NCBI RefSeq assembly: GCF_018613155.1
Contig: NZ_JAGGQU010000011.1
Coordinates: forward strand, 1-64,000
Origin: Bacillus sp. ISL-55
GTDB lineage: Bacteria > Bacillota > Bacilli > Bacillales > Cytobacillaceae
Reading direction: 5' to 3'
Length of the DNA: 64,000 nucleotides
Shown: positions 24,222-32,770 of the stretch, in pieces
How positions within the stretch are numbered: position 1 is the stretch's first letter
Layout of the letters: every line of letters begins with the position of its first letter
Position numbers and translations under genes: made by a program
Notes under the pieces: generated by a model
What the model saw: only the letters and a program-made list of their open reading frames with translations
What the model was told of the DNA's origin: nothing
The model's database searches: none

Positions 24222-25892
24222 TTACCAGAGACTTTTTTGAGGTAAGGATTCGCTGACTATCTCATAATAATAATTCACTGGCTTTAATTGATCATCAAAC
24301 TCATGTCCTGATTTCCAAGTTTCTTCTATATAGACTTCCATCACCTTCTGAGCACGTTCATCCCCACTTTCTGCTAACTCCAACGCATTCACACTCTCAA
24401 AAATCTTCACCATCAATTCAGCTACACGCTTTGAGTGAAATGTCTTATGGTCATTAGATGCTGTCTGCAAGGATACAAGTAGGTGCTCAAGCTGCTCCAT
24501 TCCGCCACGGACTTGTTCTGCATGCTCTCCCTCCATCCCGGCAATACGCTCCTTCATCTCTAGCAAAAACAGCTCTCCAGCATTAAACTTTTCCATCAAC
24601 CTCAATACTTCTAGCCCAAGTATATTTGCGGTCCCTTCCCACACAGTCAGTACTTGTGCATCCCTCAACAGCCGTGGTGTGACAAAGTCTTCAATATACC
24701 CGTTCCCTCCGTGCATTTCGATAGCTTCGTGTGCAAAATGTACGGCTTGTTCGGCGGTTTCTTTTTTCAGTAGGGCGTTGTAGAGTCGGTTCAATACGAT
24801 GTCTTTTTCGGTTACCCCTGGTTCGTTCCGCATGACTTCCTCAAACAGCGGGAGGTACTTAAACACTGTCCTCGTTTCGACTTCTAGTTTTACTGCCATT
24901 TTAACCAAAGAGTCTTTTATCATTGGGAAATCGGCCAACTTCTTGCCGAATGCGTCGCGCTTTAGTGCATATTCCCGTGCTTCGCGATAGGCGCGGCGCA
25001 TGATGCCGAGAGAGGCGACGGTGTTGCAGATGCGGGAGAGGTTCAGTGCTTCCATCATGTAATAGAAGCCTTTCGTTGGGTCGCCTACTACAAAGGCTTC
25101 TGCTCCTTCGAACTCGACTTCGGCGGATGGGACTGCGCGTACTCCGAGTTTATCTTTGAGTCTGCGGATTTTGATGCCGTTGAGTTTTCCGTCTTCTTTC
25201 CGCCATGGGACGGCGAACAATGTCAGCCCTTTTGTTCCGGATGGGGCTCCTTCTTTCCTTGCTAAAACCATCGCGACGCCGCACATTCCTGCGTTGGAGG
25301 CAAAGTATTTTTCTCCGTAGATCTTGTAGCCGTCGGCTGTCTGGACTGCCTTAACCACGTTGGCACCGACATCGGATCCGCCCTGGCGTTCGGTCAGGAA
25401 GGTGGCACCTTCGAATAATGTTGTTTCTCCTGTTGATAAGACATGGGGCAGGAATTTCTCTTTTACCTCTGGTGATGCGTACTGGTCCAATAAATAAGCG
25501 GTAGCCATCGTTAACGTAACTGGACAGTAAAAACCTGCTTCGGTTTGGGACAATAGATAGCCCTGGGCATAGGAATAGATATAATTCCCGCGGCGTCCCA
25601 GTTCGGGAATATCCTTATAGACATAGCCGACAATCCCGGTGTTATAGGAATCCTCAACCGTTTTCCGGTAGCCATCATTCACCCATACTTCGGAGATATC
25701 GTCGCCATAGGCATCGAACTTAATCAGTTTTGGCTGGCCTTCGCGGTCGGTGAATCTGGTGCGCTGGTCAATCTCGTTGGCGCATTTTTCGCCGAATGCC
25801 AGCAGCTCCCGATCTGCGTACTCGTAAAATTCTTCATCCAATAATTCCTTCAACAATGCCCGAAACTGCGGTTCTTCTTTATAAAAATTCAT
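24222..25892 (-). CDS. Acyl-CoA dehydrogenase (AidB-like subgroup)
   Basis: FAD-dependent dehydrogenase of 556 residues, longer than the 380-aa catabolic enzymes and similar to AidB-type or long bacterial acyl-CoA dehydrogenases. Visible motifs: FLTERQGGSDVGAN (FAD/substrate region), YGEKYFASNAGMCGVAM, RLKDKLGVRAVPSAEVEF, RDAFGKKLADFPMIK, and IEMHGGNGYIEDFVTPRLLRDAQV with VWEGTANI near the C-terminal core. The extra C-terminal 130 residues are helical. The start overlaps the stop of the MerR gene upstream as ATGA, so the two form an operon. The operator of that regulator resembles those of LiuR-type regulators, which suggests branched-chain or fatty acyl-CoA use (inference). Confidence 0.88.
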   Translation of the reverse strand: MNFYKEEPQFRALLKELLDEEFYEYADRELLAFGEKCANEIDQRTRFTDREGQPKLIKFDAYGDDISEVWVNDGYRKTVEDSYNTGIVGYVYKDIPELGRRGNYIYSYAQGYLLSQTEAGFYCPVTLTMATAYLLDQYASPEVKEKFLPHVLSTGETTLFEGATFLTERQGGSDVGANVVKAVQTADGYKIYGEKYFASNAGMCGVAMVLARKEGAPSGTKGLTLFAVPWRKEDGKLNGIKIRRLKDKLGVRAVPSAEVEFEGAEAFVVGDPTKGFYYMMEALNLSRICNTVASLGIMRRAYREAREYALKRDAFGKKLADFPMIKDSLVKMAVKLEVETRTVFKYLPLFEEVMRNEPGVTEKDIVLNRLYNALLKKETAEQAVHFAHEAIEMHGGNGYIEDFVTPRLLRDAQVLTVWEGTANILGLEVLRLMEKFNAGELFLLEMKERIAGMEGEHAEQVRGGMEQLEHLLVSLQTASNDHKTFHSKRVAELMVKIFESVNALELAESGDERAQKVMEVYIEETWKSGHEFDDQLKPVNYYYEIVSESLPQKSLW

Positions 25893-26260
25893 TCACTTAG
25901 CCTCCCTTTGAATTCAGTCAATAGCCTTTCGATTTCTTCTCTGATCTCAACCAATTCACAAATCCTTTCATTCACTTCTGCAAGCTTTTCCTCTCCGTAC
26001 TGTATCGTCACCTTCAGCTGTTTTTCACCAGTACGGTCCTCGTCGAACAGCAGTACCATTTCCTTGATTTCATCAAGGGAAAAGCCGAATCGCTTCCCGC
26101 GGAATACGAGTTTCAAGCGTGTTACATCACTGGCATTGTAAATCCGCCGTCCTCCTTCGGTCCGGGATGGCAGCAGCAAACCGAGCTCTTCGTAATAGCG
26201 GATTGTTCTGGTTGTAACCCCAAACTGCTCAGCCAAGTCAGAAATCGTGTACATCGGCAA
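25889..26260 (-). CDS. MerR-family regulator (LiuR-like)
   Basis: A 123-residue regulator with the MerR winged helix at the N-terminus (YTISDLAEQFGVTTRTIRYY then EELGLLLPSRTEGGRRIY) and a coiled-coil dimerisation helix from about residue 75. There is no C-terminal metal-binding Cys set. It is translationally coupled to the acyl-CoA dehydrogenase gene. Its promoter has a 19-base spacer filled by the palindrome at 26303-26318, the standard MerR arrangement; LiuR-type regulators of acyl-CoA degradation use a very similar site. Autoregulation is likely. Confidence 0.85.
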   Translation of the reverse strand: MPMYTISDLAEQFGVTTRTIRYYEELGLLLPSRTEGGRRIYNASDVTRLKLVFRGKRFGFSLDEIKEMVLLFDEDRTGEKQLKVTIQYGEEKLAEVNERICELVEIREEIERLLTEFKGRLSE

Positions 26261-26293
26261 AACCTCTTTTTTAACAGAATAATCAGTAAACTA

Positions 26294-26324
26294 ATTATAG
26301 CATTGACGTTAACGTAAAGAGCAA
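26294..26324 (-). promoter_or_regulatory. MerR-type promoter with palindromic operator
   Basis: TTGCTC and TATAAT with a 19-base spacer on the minus strand. Inside the spacer is TTGACGTTAACGTAAA (26303-26318), a palindrome centred on ACGTTAACGT. The 19-base spacing and position are characteristic of MerR-controlled promoters. Confidence 0.7.
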
Positions 26325-26349
26325 GCCAGATTCCAAATGGAACCTGGCT
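26324..26349 (-). terminator. Terminator-like hairpin after the M23 gene
   Basis: An 11-bp stem AGCCAGGTTCC/GGAATCTGGCT (one wobble pair) starts at the M23 stop codon. The T run on the minus strand is poor. Confidence 0.5.
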
Positions 26350-27509
26350 TATTTTTTCACATATAGCAGCGGATCGACGCTGTTTGATTTCTCATAGTTC
26401 CACTGGCCTGCATGGATTTCAAAGTGGAGATGCTTTCCTCTGCTGTCGCCGGTGTTACCCATATAGCCAAGCAACTCGCCTTTCTTGACGGCCTGACCTG
26501 TTGTGACTGTGCTTTTTTCCAGGTGGGCGTAAAGGGTGGTGAAGGTCCTGTCACCGATTTTGTGGGTGATCAGGACGCAGTTTCCGTAAGTTGCAGAATA
26601 ATAAGAGCGGATGATGGTTCCGGATGCAGCCGCGACCACTTCGGTTTCAGCCGATTCATCGGCAATATCGATGCCTGCGTGCAGCCTGCCCCATCTCGGA
26701 CCGTAGCCAGAGGTCAATTCTCCCTTAGTAGGCATGATAAAAACGTCCTCAGATACAGAGGCATGCTCCTCCACTCTCTGGTTTTCTTTTAAAATCGCAA
26801 TCTCCTGTGATGCGAGGTTGACATAGATCTCATACATGTCCATCAGCTGTGATTCACTTTCCTCCTTAGTGGCATGAACAGTTTCAAGCAGGCGCTGTTT
26901 CTCCTCTGCCTTCTTCTCCAATTCAGCTTTCAGTGACAACATTTCCTGCTGGTCTTTTTCGAGCAAAATCACTTTGTCTTGGAGTGCATTTTCCCGTTCC
27001 TTCAAAGACTCCAAGTCAGTTTTGTGTTTTGCCAGCAAATCCTTATCAGCGTTAATGATTGTACCGACGGCGATTGCCGCATCAAACAGCTGGGACACGT
27101 TTTTCGAATCAAAAATCAAATCCGCATACATTCCCAATCCATCATTATTCTGCATCAAACGCAGCCGTTTTTTGATTAATTGCTCCCGGTAATCGATGTT
27201 GGAGCTGAGCTTGCTAATTTCCTTTTCCATGTCCGCTGCAGCTTGTTCTGATGAATCTAAGACGATTTGAAGATCCCTGATTTTCTGATTCAGCTCGGAC
27301 ATCTCATCATCCAGCGCCTTCAGTTCGTTAAGATATTTTTCCTCAGCCTTTTCCAACGTACTGATTTGTTTTTCATTTTCAATGAAGTCCTGCTTTAGAT
27401 TCAACCGTTTCTGCCGAATTTCGGACAGACTCTCTGATGATTCAGCGTAGGCTGCACTCATTCCAGTCAGCCCAATTGTCACTGCGAGGAATACACTCCG
27501 TTTAAGCAC
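26349..27509 (-). CDS. Secreted coiled-coil M23 peptidoglycan endopeptidase (EnvC/NlpD-like)
   Basis: Cell-wall hydrolase or activator of 386 residues: signal peptide (about 1-22, cut after YAE or nearby), two long coiled coils (about 25-110 and 160-245), then a LytM/M23 domain (about 260-380). The zinc residues are intact: GRLHAGIDIA (His-x3-Asp) and GKHLHFEIHAG (His-x-His), plus YAHLEKS. It is therefore probably catalytically active, unlike EnvC, and similar to the peptidoglycan DD-metalloendopeptidases with a coiled-coil lid in Bacillus. Expected site: outer face of the membrane, acting at division or elongation. It is a single gene. Confidence 0.88.
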   Translation of the reverse strand: MLKRSVFLAVTIGLTGMSAAYAESSESLSEIRQKRLNLKQDFIENEKQISTLEKAEEKYLNELKALDDEMSELNQKIRDLQIVLDSSEQAAADMEKEISKLSSNIDYREQLIKKRLRLMQNNDGLGMYADLIFDSKNVSQLFDAAIAVGTIINADKDLLAKHKTDLESLKERENALQDKVILLEKDQQEMLSLKAELEKKAEEKQRLLETVHATKEESESQLMDMYEIYVNLASQEIAILKENQRVEEHASVSEDVFIMPTKGELTSGYGPRWGRLHAGIDIADESAETEVVAAASGTIIRSYYSATYGNCVLITHKIGDRTFTTLYAHLEKSTVTTGQAVKKGELLGYMGNTGDSRGKHLHFEIHAGQWNYEKSNSVDPLLYVKK

Positions 27510-27612
27510 CCTTTCCCTCCAATATTCAAGTCTGCATGACTGATTCTATGTAATCTTTCATTCAGTATACAGAAGAGAAGGTGCTAAATCTGTCGACTTC
27601 TGGCTTTTTGAA

Positions 27613-27643
27613 AACTAAAAAACCACTCTCAAAAAGAGAGTGG
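27613..27643 (-). terminator. Terminator of the sdaAB-sdaAA operon
   Basis: Perfect 8-bp stem CCACTCTC/GAGAGTGG with a 5-base loop followed by six T on the minus strand. Confidence 0.85.
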
Positions 27644-27653
27644 CTCAACTACA

Positions 27654-28559
27654 TTATTTCTGAATCAAATAATCTACCAGCTTTTCCTTTGGCTTCCCAA
27701 AGATTTCTTGCTCCAGGCGACGGCCTGTCGGTGTCGCCGCAAGTCCGCCTTCTGCTGTTTCTCTTAATGCGGATGGCATCGTCTGGCCAATGGCGTACAT
27801 CGCACCGATGACTTCGTCGCATGGAATTCGGCTTGTTAAGCCGGCAAGTGCCATGTCGGCCGCAGTGATGGCGTTCGAAGCACCCATCGCATTTCTTTTT
27901 ACACATGGAACTTCGACTAGACCTGCAACCGGGTCGCAGACTAATCCAAGCATATTTTTCAGCGTGATTGCGAACGCATCAGATGACTGCTGCGGAGTTC
28001 CGCCTGCCATTTCAACAATTGCAGCTGCAGCCATACCTGCAGCGGAGCCGACTTCTGCCTGGCAACCGCCTGCTGCGCCGGAAATTGATGCGTTATTCGC
28101 TACGACAAAACCGAATGCAGCGGTCGTGAACAGATACTCGATCATCTCCATGCGTGTCGGGTTTAGCTTTTCTTTTACTGCAAAAAGTGTCCCAGGAACA
28201 ACGCCTGCTGATCCTGCAGTTGGTGTCGCGCAAATGATGCCCATTGCCGCGTTCACTTCATTCGTGGCAACAGCCTTGCTGACGGCATCCAATAATAGAT
28301 TGCCCGCCAGCGATTTTCCGCTCGCGATATAGTTTTGCAATAAGACTGCGTCCCCACCGGTCAAACCAGTCTGGGATTTCACGCCAGCCAAGCCTCTTTC
28401 CACAGCGCGTTCCATGACCTGCAGGTTATTGTCCATTTGGGCAATGATCTCCTCACGGGAACGACCTGATACTTCTATTTCCTGCCGAATCATGATTTCG
28501 GCGATTTTCACCTGATTTTTTTCAGCTAATTCCACAAGCTCCGCAACATTACGAAACAT
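27654..28559 (-). CDS. sdaAA: L-serine dehydratase, iron-sulfur alpha subunit
   Basis: Catalytic subunit (301 aa) of the oxygen-sensitive [4Fe-4S] enzyme that converts L-serine to pyruvate and ammonia. The family Cys are present in CATPTAGSAGVVPG, CDPVAGLVEVPC and GGCQAEVGSAAGMAAAA. The enzyme is in the two-subunit form typical of Firmicutes; the beta subunit gene is 27 bases upstream in the same operon. The start has an AGGAGGGC site. Length and motifs are normal. Confidence 0.94.
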   Translation of the reverse strand: MFRNVAELVELAEKNQVKIAEIMIRQEIEVSGRSREEIIAQMDNNLQVMERAVERGLAGVKSQTGLTGGDAVLLQNYIASGKSLAGNLLLDAVSKAVATNEVNAAMGIICATPTAGSAGVVPGTLFAVKEKLNPTRMEMIEYLFTTAAFGFVVANNASISGAAGGCQAEVGSAAGMAAAAIVEMAGGTPQQSSDAFAITLKNMLGLVCDPVAGLVEVPCVKRNAMGASNAITAADMALAGLTSRIPCDEVIGAMYAIGQTMPSALRETAEGGLAATPTGRRLEQEIFGKPKEKLVDYLIQK

Positions 28560-28586
28560 GGCTTGCCCTCCTGATGTAACTCAAAT

Positions 28587-29252
28587 TTAATCAACGAGAC
28601 GGATAACCTGGTCAACGCCATCAAGGGCAGTTAACTCGGCATAAACGCCGTTCTCGATTTTGTGGTCCATTTCAATGACCATTACTGCTGTGTCTCCCTT
28701 ATCTTTTCGCGAGACTTCCATATGGCCGATGTTAATTTGATATTTTGATAGTACAGATGTCACGGCTGAAATCAGCCCGAATCTGTCATGATGGACGACA
28801 AGAATTGCCGGATTGCCACCGGACAGCTTCAGCTTGAACGAATTGATTTCCGTAATCTCGACCGTTCCGCCGCCGATGGAAATTCCGACGATTTCAAGCT
28901 CCTTGCCTTGCCCATCATATAAATTTATTTTTACAGTGTTCGGATGCTCCATAACAGCATCCTCTGCAATGAATTCAACTTCAAGCCCGGATTGCTCAGC
29001 TATTTTCAAAGCTTCTGGAATCCGTTCATCAAATGTGTCAAAGTCCAGGATTCCGGCTACGAGTGCCAAATCAGTTCCGTGTCCCTTGTATGTTTTTGCA
29101 AAAGAGCCGTACAGGGAGATGACGGCCTTCGTCGGCTGCTTCTCGAACAATGTGCGCGCCACGCGGCCAATCCTTGCAGCACCGGCTGTATGTGAACTCG
29201 ATGGCCCGATCATCACCGGACCAATAATATCAAAGGCAGAACGATATTTCAT
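28587..29252 (-). CDS. sdaAB: L-serine dehydratase beta subunit
   Basis: The 221-residue partner of the iron-sulfur alpha subunit. The N-terminal serine dehydratase beta domain has GPVMIGPSSSHTAGAARIGR, its standard signature. The C-terminal ACT domain (about 148-220, NPAILVVHHDRFGLISAV) may sense serine. It is the first gene of the sdaAB-sdaAA operon. The 151 bases upstream (29253-29403) show no riboswitch or T-box that I can recognise. Confidence 0.94.
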   Translation of the reverse strand: MKYRSAFDIIGPVMIGPSSSHTAGAARIGRVARTLFEKQPTKAVISLYGSFAKTYKGHGTDLALVAGILDFDTFDERIPEALKIAEQSGLEVEFIAEDAVMEHPNTVKINLYDGQGKELEIVGISIGGGTVEITEINSFKLKLSGGNPAILVVHHDRFGLISAVTSVLSKYQINIGHMEVSRKDKGDTAVMVIEMDHKIENGVYAELTALDGVDQVIRLVD

Positions 29253-29375
29253 GGTGCACTGCTCCTTTTACCAATCTATTGAAAGCGATTTCATATATAA
29301 ACATTTTTAAAGAGTTCTAACCATAGTTATCTTACCACATTATATATATAGTTTAATCATAAATTATTGGAAATT

Positions 29376-29405
29376 TAAAAACCATCCCGATCTATCAGGA
29401 TGGTT
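29376..29405 (-). terminator. Terminator of the diguanylate cyclase gene
   Basis: Eight-bp stem AACCATCC/GGATGGTT overlapping the stop codon, with T following on the minus strand. Confidence 0.75.
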
Positions 29406-30429
29406 AATTTACGCTGACCTTATTCCTGCCACCGTTTTTCGATACATACAATGCTTCATCGGCACGGTTCAGCAAGGAATCAATATTGTCTCCGCTCTGG
29501 TAATCGGTAACCCCAAAGCTCGCCGTCAAACTGCCAGCTCCTTTGAAGCAATGATTTTCGACCATCTTGCGGAAATGCTCTGCTTTTTCATAGGCCTGTC
29601 CATCGATACTATCCGTAATCAGGATGAATTCCTCTCCGCCCCAGCGGCCGAAAAGGTCACCGTCTGTTAGATTACCAGAGACGATGGCAGACAGCTCCTT
29701 CAAAACACAGTCACCGATTTTATGGCCAAAGTCATCGTTAACCTTTTTAAAATGGTCGATATCGAAAAAGATAATCGAAAACGATTTTTCTTCTTCTTCC
29801 GCAGCCTCGAGCTTTTCTTCGAGCCAGACATCAATCTGGTGCCGATTGGCAATGCGTGTCAGGGAATCGATATAAGCGTGTTTTTTAAAGAAATCCCTCT
29901 CTGTAAAAGCTCGGAACATATTTTGCGCGTAAAATAGGACGAGTATATAAACGATATTTGCTGCATGAAATTGCGTCAGGGAATCAATTGATTCTGGAGT
30001 CATTTGCCCGCTGTAGATCACCGCGATGGTTAGTGTGATCAGGAAGATAAAAATCGAGAAATACATCCCTCTCCTTGTGCCCAGCACCAGAAAGAAAAAC
30101 ATGATGATCAACGGCATCCAGACGATGAAATCACCAAGCGAACCCCCGGTTGTCGCCATATCGTTATGGACAACATCAAATAAGGTTGAGACATGATATA
30201 TGCTGACTAAAAATAGATTTGAGTACTCGCCGAACCGGATTCCCCGATTTAAGAATGCCAGAACCCAGCTGACAGAAAACCAGAAAATGAGTGTAGTGTT
30301 TATTACTGTATCAAACTGACTCTGATTGTTCAGGAAGCTGTTGATGACGAGTGCAACCGTGATAATCGGCAGTAACCACATATACACGCTTCTTTTCAGC
30401 TCAGCGATTGTATCGAATTTATCAAACAT
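29404..30429 (-). CDS. Membrane diguanylate cyclase (GGDEF)
   Basis: The protein (341 aa) has six predicted helices (about 15-170) resembling an MHYT- or MASE-type input region, then a GGDEF domain. The active site FGRWGGEEFILI is a functional GGEEF, and the binding Asp lies in FFDIDHFKKVNDDFGH. The inhibitory RxxD motif is not evident. It should make cyclic di-GMP, which the HD-GYP protein encoded at 9 kb could degrade. The start at 30429 has GGGGAG nine bases upstream; the ATG at 30438 abuts that site, leaving no spacing. It is a single gene with a terminator. Confidence 0.9.
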   Translation of the reverse strand: MFDKFDTIAELKRSVYMWLLPIITVALVINSFLNNQSQFDTVINTTLIFWFSVSWVLAFLNRGIRFGEYSNLFLVSIYHVSTLFDVVHNDMATTGGSLGDFIVWMPLIIMFFFLVLGTRRGMYFSIFIFLITLTIAVIYSGQMTPESIDSLTQFHAANIVYILVLFYAQNMFRAFTERDFFKKHAYIDSLTRIANRHQIDVWLEEKLEAAEEEEKSFSIIFFDIDHFKKVNDDFGHKIGDCVLKELSAIVSGNLTDGDLFGRWGGEEFILITDSIDGQAYEKAEHFRKMVENHCFKGAGSLTASFGVTDYQSGDNIDSLLNRADEALYVSKNGGRNKVSVN

Positions 30430-30649
30430 CTTCCCCATCTCCCCGGCGATCCGCCTCAGGTGTAGGCATAATCAACTCCTGCACCCAATCCTAATTGTCC
30501 ATCGCTCAATCTATCTTAATTATTTCTCGAAAGTAACTATTTTGAAACTGAGGTAAATCTGTCTAGAATTGGGCATCCACTGTAAAAAGACAGCTGTGCA
30601 CTCTATACTTCCATTTTACTAGAAAACTCTATTTTAGTATATTTATAAC

Positions 30650-30695
30650 TGCAAAAGAAGAAGCAAAAGTCCCAGAAAAGACTCTGCTTCTTCTT
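30650..30695 (-). terminator. Terminator of the sigma/anti-sigma operon
   Basis: Ten-base arms AAGAAGAAGC/GCTTCTTCTT with an inner AGTC/GACT pairing, some 30 bases after the anti-sigma stop. Otherwise the 297-base stretch 30430-30726 shows nothing I can identify. Confidence 0.65.
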
Positions 30696-30726
30696 AAATG
30701 GATAAAATATTTTTCAGACGGGGTAC

Positions 30727-31719
30727 TTACTCTTCAGACCAATTCCAGTAAGCCATTTCCCCAAGGTCGGCTCCCTGGATCTGCTGGTTCTCTTTCAACT
30801 TCAGCAATTCCTTCACCGGTCCGGTCACGACCGCGCCGTAGACCTGGAATCCTTCTTTCATAAGATAGTTGTAGCGCTCCTCAAGGTGAGAGAGGCCGAG
30901 GAAATTCTCACGGTAGCTGGTTGATTCATTTTCGAGCAGGTTTTTCATTTGCCGCAGCATCAATTTCCTATTTAAAGCAGTGAATTTTTCCTCAAGACCG
31001 TATTTGCTTTGGGACCTGTAACGATTATCCGCTTCACGCCCGCCTGTAAATCCAAAAGGTGCTACTGACAATGAATCATTGCTGCCCCACGAGCTCTCTT
31101 CAAACTCCTTCAGCTCCCCGGTATACAGCGGCATCCATAGCACATCGAGATCATATGGCTTTAAAAACTCCAGCATTTCCTCAGGTGTCATATATTCTTT
31201 TGTGGAAAAAGACAGCTCGGCAACCGTACCTTCGTGGACCATTTCTAGCTTGGTCCAAACTGCTGGATCCTCGTTTGCTTCAAGCTTATTGCCTGTCTTC
31301 GGATGTTCCGGCAGGTAAAAGTTATGTTCACTCTCAGTTTTAGGCTTGAAGTATTCTGTATCATTCTTTGGAAAGATTCCTTTGACCAATTTTTTGGTAC
31401 CGACCAGTTCCATCTCTTTCCCTATCATTTTATAAACTGGATAGGATATTTTTTGCGTGAGGAATGGGGTGATTTCACTTGAGTCAATGCTGCCAAAATC
31501 CTCCTGCAAATTCGGCTGTGTCCAGTCCATCGCCACCAGGCTGTTAAAAAGATGCTTTTTATCGAGACCCAGGGAATGATAGCTGATCGAGACCACCATC
31601 ATATACAGCCAAAAGAAAAACAGCGTGGCTGCGATGATCCTGATTATCTTCATTGTCAACGTGAATCGATATTTCAAAAGGATTTTCTTTTCCTTATCCT
31701 TAGTCCATTCCATGTTCAT
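30727..31719 (-). CDS. Anti-sigma factor, YhdL-like (sigma factor regulator)
   Basis: Membrane protein of 330 residues: cytoplasmic N-terminus of about 25 residues that would bind the sigma factor, one transmembrane helix (about 28-52), and a large extracellular domain. This matches the Sigma_reg_N/Sigma_reg_C architecture of YhdL, the anti-SigM factor of B. subtilis. Conserved-looking parts include ATLFFFWLYMMVVSISYHS and YDLDVLWMPLYTGE. Its gene overlaps the ECF sigma gene by 20 bases, the usual arrangement. It probably holds the sigma factor at the membrane until envelope stress releases it. Confidence 0.82.
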   Translation of the reverse strand: MNMEWTKDKEKKILLKYRFTLTMKIIRIIAATLFFFWLYMMVVSISYHSLGLDKKHLFNSLVAMDWTQPNLQEDFGSIDSSEITPFLTQKISYPVYKMIGKEMELVGTKKLVKGIFPKNDTEYFKPKTESEHNFYLPEHPKTGNKLEANEDPAVWTKLEMVHEGTVAELSFSTKEYMTPEEMLEFLKPYDLDVLWMPLYTGELKEFEESSWGSNDSLSVAPFGFTGGREADNRYRSQSKYGLEEKFTALNRKLMLRQMKNLLENESTSYRENFLGLSHLEERYNYLMKEGFQVYGAVVTGPVKELLKLKENQQIQGADLGEMAYWNWSEE

Positions 31720-32245
31720 CGTCCTTCCATCCTTGTTTTTCCGCTATTTGCGCAAGTCTTTTCCGCGCCCGGTGAAGCGTCACCTTCACCTGATTTTCTG
31801 ACAGCTCGAGCGCTTCCTCTATTTCCTGATAGCTGAACATCTCGACCTCACGCAGGTACAGGATCGATCGATACTGCTCCGGCAAGTAAGTCATCAACTG
31901 CTGCAGGTCGTCGGAGGTCTCTGCCTGGATCGCCTCATCCTCCGGAAGCCCATATGGACTCGCAATTTCATCCTTCGCAAACAAATAATCCGCAAACGGG
32001 ACCCATTTCCTGCGCTGTCGCCTCCGCCATTCATCCAGATACGCATTGCGGGCCACCTTGAAAAGCCAGGCCCTCACATCCTCATTCTGGTAAAAAGAAA
32101 GCGAAATCGTCGCGCGGACAAACGTTTCCTGCACCAAATCCTCCGCCAGCTGATGCGAGCCCGAAAGCTTCAGCAGAAAATAATAAAGGGGCTTCGTGTA
32201 CCTTCTATATAAATTGTCGAGTTCATTCCTTCTGCCGTCATCCAT
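31700..32245 (-). CDS. ECF RNA polymerase sigma factor (SigM-like)
   Basis: Sigma factor of 181 residues with region 2 (KPLYYFLLKLSGSHQLAEDL, then VQETFVRA) and region 4 (LPEQYRSILYLREVEMFSYQ then EIEEALELSENQVKVTLHRAR). The ATG at 32245 is chosen because AGGGG lies seven bases upstream; the ATG at 32260 lacks a site. The downstream overlapping anti-sigma gene of YhdL type suggests a SigM-like envelope-stress function. B. subtilis sigM has an additional yhdK gene that is not present here. A TGTAAC-N16-CGTT ECF-type promoter lies just upstream. Confidence 0.85.
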   Translation of the reverse strand: MDDGRRNELDNLYRRYTKPLYYFLLKLSGSHQLAEDLVQETFVRATISLSFYQNEDVRAWLFKVARNAYLDEWRRRQRRKWVPFADYLFAKDEIASPYGLPEDEAIQAETSDDLQQLMTYLPEQYRSILYLREVEMFSYQEIEEALELSENQVKVTLHRARKRLAQIAEKQGWKDDEHGMD

Positions 32246-32280
32246 ACTACTGCCCCTCATTTTTAAAATCTCATAACTAA

Positions 32281-32306
32281 AACGATGAACTATGTAAAAT
32301 GTTACA
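32281..32306 (-). promoter_or_regulatory. Putative autoregulated ECF promoter
   Basis: TGTAAC, 16 bases, CGTT on the minus strand, 35 bases before the sigma start. ECF factors of the SigM/SigW group recognise TGAAAC-N16-CGTC/CGTA, and sigM is autoregulated in B. subtilis. Confidence 0.4.
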
Positions 32307-32422
32307 CTCTATAGGAAAAGTTTTGTATAAAAGTTTCAAAAACACTATTTTCACGTTGAATGGCTTTCCTTTTTCGAAGTATGGTACATTATTATAGGAA
32401 CTAAAGGAAGGGAGTTTTTTCA

Positions 32423-32767
32423 ATGACAGAACAGAACAATGCTTTACCGCCAAAAACGTGTGAGATTGAGCGTCTGATCACAATGGAAGACGATATCAAT
32501 AAGGTACTTGAAGGCAAGAAAACAGCGACTCGCCGTAATGGCCGTTATGCCGATGTAGGTGAGATCATGGAGTTAAATGGCAAGAAATTCGTTGTCGACA
32601 ATGTTTATTCCCAGTCACTTGGAGAATTGACAGATGCTGATGCTCAGCGCGAAGGCTTTGAAAATGTCGAGGAGTACAAGCAATCGATTTTGTCTTATCA
32701 CCCTGGGATGCCTTGGCTTCCGCAAATGCGTGTCTGGGTTCACGAATTCAGTCCTGTTGCAGAATAA
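32423..32767 (+). CDS. ASCH-domain protein
   Basis: A 114-residue cytoplasmic protein matching the ASCH fold, related to PUA RNA-binding domains: the KVLEGKKTATRRNGRYADVG motif is the conserved K-T-T-R-type strand, followed by GEIMELNGKKFVVDNVYSQS and a C-terminal WVHEF strand. ASCH proteins are thought to bind RNA or act on nucleosides (some are N4-acetylcytidine amidohydrolases). The start has GGAAGGGAG. It is divergent from the sigma gene and four bases before a membrane protein gene, probably in one transcript. Confidence 0.8.
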   Translation: MTEQNNALPPKTCEIERLITMEDDINKVLEGKKTATRRNGRYADVGEIMELNGKKFVVDNVYSQSLGELTDADAQREGFENVEEYKQSILSYHPGMPWLPQMRVWVHEFSPVAE

Positions 32768-32770
32768 AAA

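Noticed and set aside
29253..29403. Riboswitch or T-box upstream of sdaAB
   Set aside because: No T-box consensus, specifier-like structure or terminator/antiterminator pair could be found.
30439..30726. Cyclic di-GMP riboswitch near the diguanylate cyclase gene
   Set aside because: No conserved riboswitch core seen; only the terminator of the sigma operon is supported.
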